The notes below the pieces were generated by a model. The model was not told the DNA's origin. It did no database searches and was given only the letters and a program-made list of their open reading frames with translations. Positions 9,015-11,525 of a stretch of DNA of 11,525 nucleotides are shown in pieces. Every line of letters begins with the position of its first letter. Within the stretch, counting starts at the first letter, position 1. The position numbers were made by a program, and so were the translations under genes. Source of the DNA: JBOGED01 sp050743625 (GTDB taxonomy: Bacteria > Actinomycetota > Nitriliruptoria > Euzebyales > Egibacteraceae); NCBI GenBank assembly GCA_050743625.1, contig JBOGED010000266.1, positions 1 to 11,525 on the forward strand, in the 5' to 3' direction.

Positions 9015-9865
9015 CCGGCGTGATTGAGGTCCACGACCTGTGCTACACGTATCCACAAGCGAGCCGGGCGGCCGTCGATCACATGAGCTTCACCGTGGCT
9101 GAGGGCGAGATTTTCGGATTCCTCGGTCCGAGTGGCGCGGGGAAGACGACGACGCAACAGATCATCATCGGGCTGCTGCGCGAGTGGCAGGGCAGCGTGC
9201 GGCTGTTCGGTACCGACATCCCCGAGTTGGGCCGTCAGCGTTACGACCGCCTCGGCGTCAGCTTCGAGTTGCCGGTCGGCTACGCCAAGCTGACCGTCCG
9301 GGAGGACCTGACCCACTTCGCGCATCTGCACGGCTCACAACCGCGCGACATCGACGAGTTGCTCGGTGCGCTCGGGCTCGCAGAGGCTGCGGACGGCGCC
9401 GTCGGATCGCTGTCGAAGGGCATGCGGATCCGCCTCAACCTTGCCCGGGCGCTCGTCCACCAGCCGGAGTTGCTATTCCTCGACGAGCCGACCAGCGGGC
9501 TGGATCCCGTCACCGCACGGAGCATCCGTCAGGTCATCGCGGCGGAGCGCGACCGTGGAGCCACTATCTTCCTTACCACCCACGACATGGTCACTGCCGA
9601 CGCACTGTGCGACCGCGTCGCGTTCGTGGTCGACGGCCGCATCGCCGCCTGCGACGACCCGCGTGCGCTCAAGTTGTCGATCGGCGCGCGTAAGCTGCGC
9701 ATCGAGTACCGGATGAATGGGGATCTGGCCACAGCCACGTTCCCGCTGGGCGAAGCCAGTGGGCAGCTCGTCCATCTCCTCGGCTCGCAGATGGTCGAGA
9801 CCGTCCACACTACCGAGGCCAGCCTCGACGATGTCTTTGTCTCCGTCACCGGCCGCCAGCTATGA
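9011..9865 (+). CDS. ABC exporter ATP-binding protein (Rv2688c-like)
   Basis: This 284-residue ABC ATPase would power the permease encoded next. Walker A GPSGAGKTT is at residues 39-47, the signature SLSKGM at 133-138 (a loose form of LSGGQ), and Walker B LLFLDEP at 154-160 followed by TSGLDP. A switch histidine lies in TTHD further on. The Q-loop position reads GVSFELP (82-88), with Glu where Gln is usual. From memory, a Phe-Glu version occurs in relatives of the mycobacterial fluoroquinolone exporter ATPase Rv2688c. The GTG at 9011 is chosen because MTGVIEVHDLCYTY is a normal N-terminus and it overlaps the tetR stop as GTGA. The longer frame from 8900 would lie inside tetR and encodes low-complexity sequence. 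The 3' end overlaps the permease start as ATGA. Substrate is not readable from sequence. Confidence 0.92.
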   Translation: MTGVIEVHDLCYTYPQASRAAVDHMSFTVAEGEIFGFLGPSGAGKTTTQQIIIGLLREWQGSVRLFGTDIPELGRQRYDRLGVSFELPVGYAKLTVREDLTHFAHLHGSQPRDIDELLGALGLAEAADGAVGSLSKGMRIRLNLARALVHQPELLFLDEPTSGLDPVTARSIRQVIAAERDRGATIFLTTHDMVTADALCDRVAFVVDGRIAACDDPRALKLSIGARKLRIEYRMNGDLATATFPLGEASGQLVHLLGSQMVETVHTTEASLDDVFVSVTGRQL

Positions 9866-11352
9866 GCGCCGAGGCCCCAGCCGTGAGCACGCTCGCCATG
9901 CGACGGCTCGACGTTCTTGTTCGGGCAGAGCTGCGACTTCTGTGGAAGTTCCGCGTTCCCGTCGCGGTCGCAGCGGTCACGGCGCTGTGGGTGGTCGTCC
10001 TCCGGCTTGTGCCGCCCGATCTCCGGTCGGCGCTGGTTCCGGTAGCGCTCCTGATCGACATCGCGGCGCTCGGGTTCTTGTTCCTGCCGGCGCTCCTGGT
10101 GCTCGAGCGCGCCAATGGGGTCGAGGCGGCGCTGCGGGTCACGCCCGTGCGGATCGGCGAGCGTTTGGGGGCACGCGTCGGCGTAGCGACGACCTTCTCG
10201 CTGCTCGCCGGGCTGATCATCGCGACTGCGGCGGGTGTTGACCGAGTCCCAGTGGTCCTGCTCGGGGTGGTCACGACAAGCGTGCTGTTCGGCCTGATCG
10301 CCGTCGTCCTCATTGGCCACTCCACCGATCTGACGTCGCTCGTGGTGCGCGCTCCGTTGGCGGTAGCTCCGCTGCTCGTCCCGGCCGTCTTGCGCTTGGC
10401 CGGTGCCGTGGACAGCCCACTGCTGGCGCTGTCGCCGGTCACCAGTGCCGTGGACCTGCTCCGCGGTCGCCTGTCACCGATCGGACTGGTGTGGCAGGTT
10501 GCCTGGATCGCGACCGCCGCGGCGCTCGCGACACATAACGCGGCCCCGTCGGCGGCGGGCGTTCGCCGCCGCAGGAGACGTCCGCCGGGCGGCGGTCTCA
10601 GGCACCCAGGAAGGTACACGCACCGGATGGCGATCAGATCGTACCTGAGGGTAGATCGCGCCGCGCTCGTACGGGATGCCCTACCGCTCATGCTCGTTGG
10701 CGGCGTCGCCGTGGTCGCGGTCGTCGCGCGCATCATCGGCTCGGTCGGCGTCGCCTGGGCGGATCGTCGCTACGGCATCGACCTCGTGCCACACTTGCCG
10801 TTGGTGTGGGCGCTCCTGCTGGTCATCCACACGCCAGTCATGTTCGGCACGATCACGGGGCTACTGCTTCTCGAGGAGCGCGACGCGAACCTGCTGGGGG
10901 CGCTGGCGACAACGAGGGCGTCCTTGCCGACGCTCATCGCCTACCGCCTGGGCGCGACGGCGCTGGTGACGGCGGTCGTGCTCATGGTGGTACTGCCGGT
11001 CGCCAACGTGATCCACCCCGCCGGACCCGTCGGAACGGCGGCGGTGGTGGTGGCAGCGGTCGCGCTGAGCCTGGTGCCCGCCCTCCTGATGGCGGCCTTC
11101 GCGACGAACCGGGTAGAGGGTGTTGGGGTGATGAAGGTGATTGGTCTTCCGCTCTACTTGCCGCTGCTGACCTGGTTCCTCGATGGCGACGTACGGTGGC
11201 TGTTCGCCCCGCTGCCGTCGTGGTGGGTGGCGAGGACGCTGTGGACGCCCGACCCGGCTGGCGCGCTCGCCTTCGCCGCAGGCGCGGTCGTCCTGTCCTC
11301 ACTGGTGGCGGCACCGCTGTGCAAACGGCTGCTCGGCACCGTGCGCACCTGA
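9862..11352 (+). CDS. ABC exporter permease, apparent fusion of two half-size subunits
   Basis: This 496-residue membrane protein has two unequal-looking halves. Residues 1-223 contain about six hydrophobic helices. Residues 256-496 start afresh with MAIRSYLRVDRAALVRDALPLML and contain about six more. The arginine- and glycine-rich stretch between them (about 224-255, with six consecutive Arg) is unlike either half. In Mycobacterium tuberculosis the comparable exporter has two separate permeases of about 240-250 residues (Rv2687c, Rv2686c) beside the ATPase, so this looks like both joined. The second half keeps its own ATG (10627) and an AGGAAGG 12 bases before it. The start at 9862 overlaps the ATPase stop. 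The fusion may be genuine or reflect a single-base error near the linker. Confidence 0.85.
   Translation: MSAEAPAVSTLAMRRLDVLVRAELRLLWKFRVPVAVAAVTALWVVVLRLVPPDLRSALVPVALLIDIAALGFLFLPALLVLERANGVEAALRVTPVRIGERLGARVGVATTFSLLAGLIIATAAGVDRVPVVLLGVVTTSVLFGLIAVVLIGHSTDLTSLVVRAPLAVAPLLVPAVLRLAGAVDSPLLALSPVTSAVDLLRGRLSPIGLVWQVAWIATAAALATHNAAPSAAGVRRRRRRPPGGGLRHPGRYTHRMAIRSYLRVDRAALVRDALPLMLVGGVAVVAVVARIIGSVGVAWADRRYGIDLVPHLPLVWALLLVIHTPVMFGTITGLLLLEERDANLLGALATTRASLPTLIAYRLGATALVTAVVLMVVLPVANVIHPAGPVGTAAVVVAAVALSLVPALLMAAFATNRVEGVGVMKVIGLPLYLPLLTWFLDGDVRWLFAPLPSWWVARTLWTPDPAGALAFAAGAVVLSSLVAAPLCKRLLGTVRT
10550..10571 (+). repeat. GC hairpin inside the permease linker
   Basis: CGGCGGCG and CGCCGCCG form a perfect 8-bp stem around the six-base loop GGCGTT. 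It lies in the linker between the two permease halves, just after an out-of-frame TAA (10536-10538) and before the AGGAAGG at 10608-10614. This is what an old intergenic region between two genes would look like. Confidence 0.5.
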
Positions 11353-11365
11353 CTCTTAGCGGCCC

Positions 11366-11384
11366 ACGGCTGGCCGTAAGCCGT
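11366..11384 (+). terminator. Possible weak hairpin after the ABC operon
   Basis: ACGGCT and AGCCGT form a 6-bp stem with a seven-base loop, 13 bp after the permease stop. An overlapping alternative stem pairs CGGCC with GGCCG. There is no T-run, and in GC-rich DNA such short stems arise by chance, so the terminator role is only a suggestion. Confidence 0.2.
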
Positions 11385-11478
11385 CGTCATCTTGGGCGGG
11401 CCTCGTCACCGCGACGTTGCTCAACCTGTTCGTCGTCCCCTCCCTCTACCTCCGCTTTGGGAGGAGTGCGCGCGCTGG
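11380..11478 (+). pseudogene. 3'-terminal fragment of a second RND pump gene
   Basis: From 11380 the DNA matches the last 30 or so codons of the RND gene (3178-3264). It encodes AVVILGG and then, after an inserted base near 11400, LVTATLLNLFVVPSLYLRFG. I count roughly ten substitutions over about 87 aligned bases, mostly at third positions. That pattern indicates a gene copy that diverged while still under protein selection, not a recent duplicate. Nothing upstream of 11380 matches, so the rest of the gene is missing. A 4-bp length difference near the end removes the counterpart of the TAG stop, so the shifted frame runs on into the palindrome and stops at TAA 11513-11515. The fragment plus palindrome forms a direct repeat with 3178-3326. 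Confidence 0.85.
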
Positions 11479-11525
11479 TTCCCGAACAGGGATTTCGGGG
11501 CGTATCTGCCCCTAAATCCCTGTTC
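11479..11525 (+). repeat. Palindromic repeat, copy 2 (cut by the window edge)
   Basis: All 47 visible bases are identical to 3280-3326. The copy begins directly after the RND remnant, in the same position relative to RND coding sequence as copy 1. The outermost right arm lies outside the window. Complete identity here contrasts with the divergence of the adjoining RND sequence. Confidence 0.9.

Overview
The window is high-GC DNA of actinobacterial character. The signs are strong G/C in third codon positions, GTG starts, an HhH-GPD repair protein of a type common in Actinobacteria, two TetR genes whose -10 boxes sit so close to the start codon that their mRNAs look leaderless, and an ABC cassette resembling mycobacterial Rv2686c-Rv2688c. 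The organism cannot be named from the sequence alone. I see no complete IS, CRISPR array, tRNA or rRNA. The window reads as an accessory, recombination-shaped region rich in export and detoxification genes.

Layout. (1) 163-3279 (+): a full-length heavy-metal-type RND pump subunit without adapter or outer-membrane partners, ending directly in a 53-bp palindrome (3280-3332). (2) 3342-3722 (-): an unrecognised 126-residue protein, convergent with the pump. (3) 3949-5187 (+): an AAA/DUF4143 ATPase, preceded by four tandem 23-bp repeats that end 4 bp before its start. (4) 5205-5771 (-): an HhH-GPD base-excision-repair-like protein. (5) 5838-6461 and 6448-8124 (+): a TetR regulator overlapping an FAD aromatic monooxygenase. 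A 24-bp palindrome covers the divergent promoter region between blocks 4 and 5. (6) 8124-8360: no intact gene, but a decayed 3' end of a PKS-type methyltransferase. (7) 8388-11352 (+): TetR, ABC ATPase and fused ABC permease in one operon with 4-bp overlaps at both junctions. (8) 11380-11478: a broken 3'-terminal fragment of a second RND pump gene, running into another copy of the palindrome at the right edge.

The most interesting structure is a small palindrome family with three copies (3280-3332, 8063-8110 in reverse orientation, 11479-11525). They share a central core but have different outer arms, and each pair of arms is complementary. All three sit exactly at gene 3' ends, two of them beside truncated gene remnants. 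Two copies, with adjoining RND 3' ends, form direct repeats bracketing about 8 kb, so the enclosed block may have arrived or been rearranged as a unit. The other notable non-coding feature is the 23-bp iterated array in front of the DUF4143 ATPase.

The two TetR operons each pair a regulator with an effector (oxidative modification, and export). This fits self-regulated responses to small toxic compounds, though no substrate can be read from the sequence.
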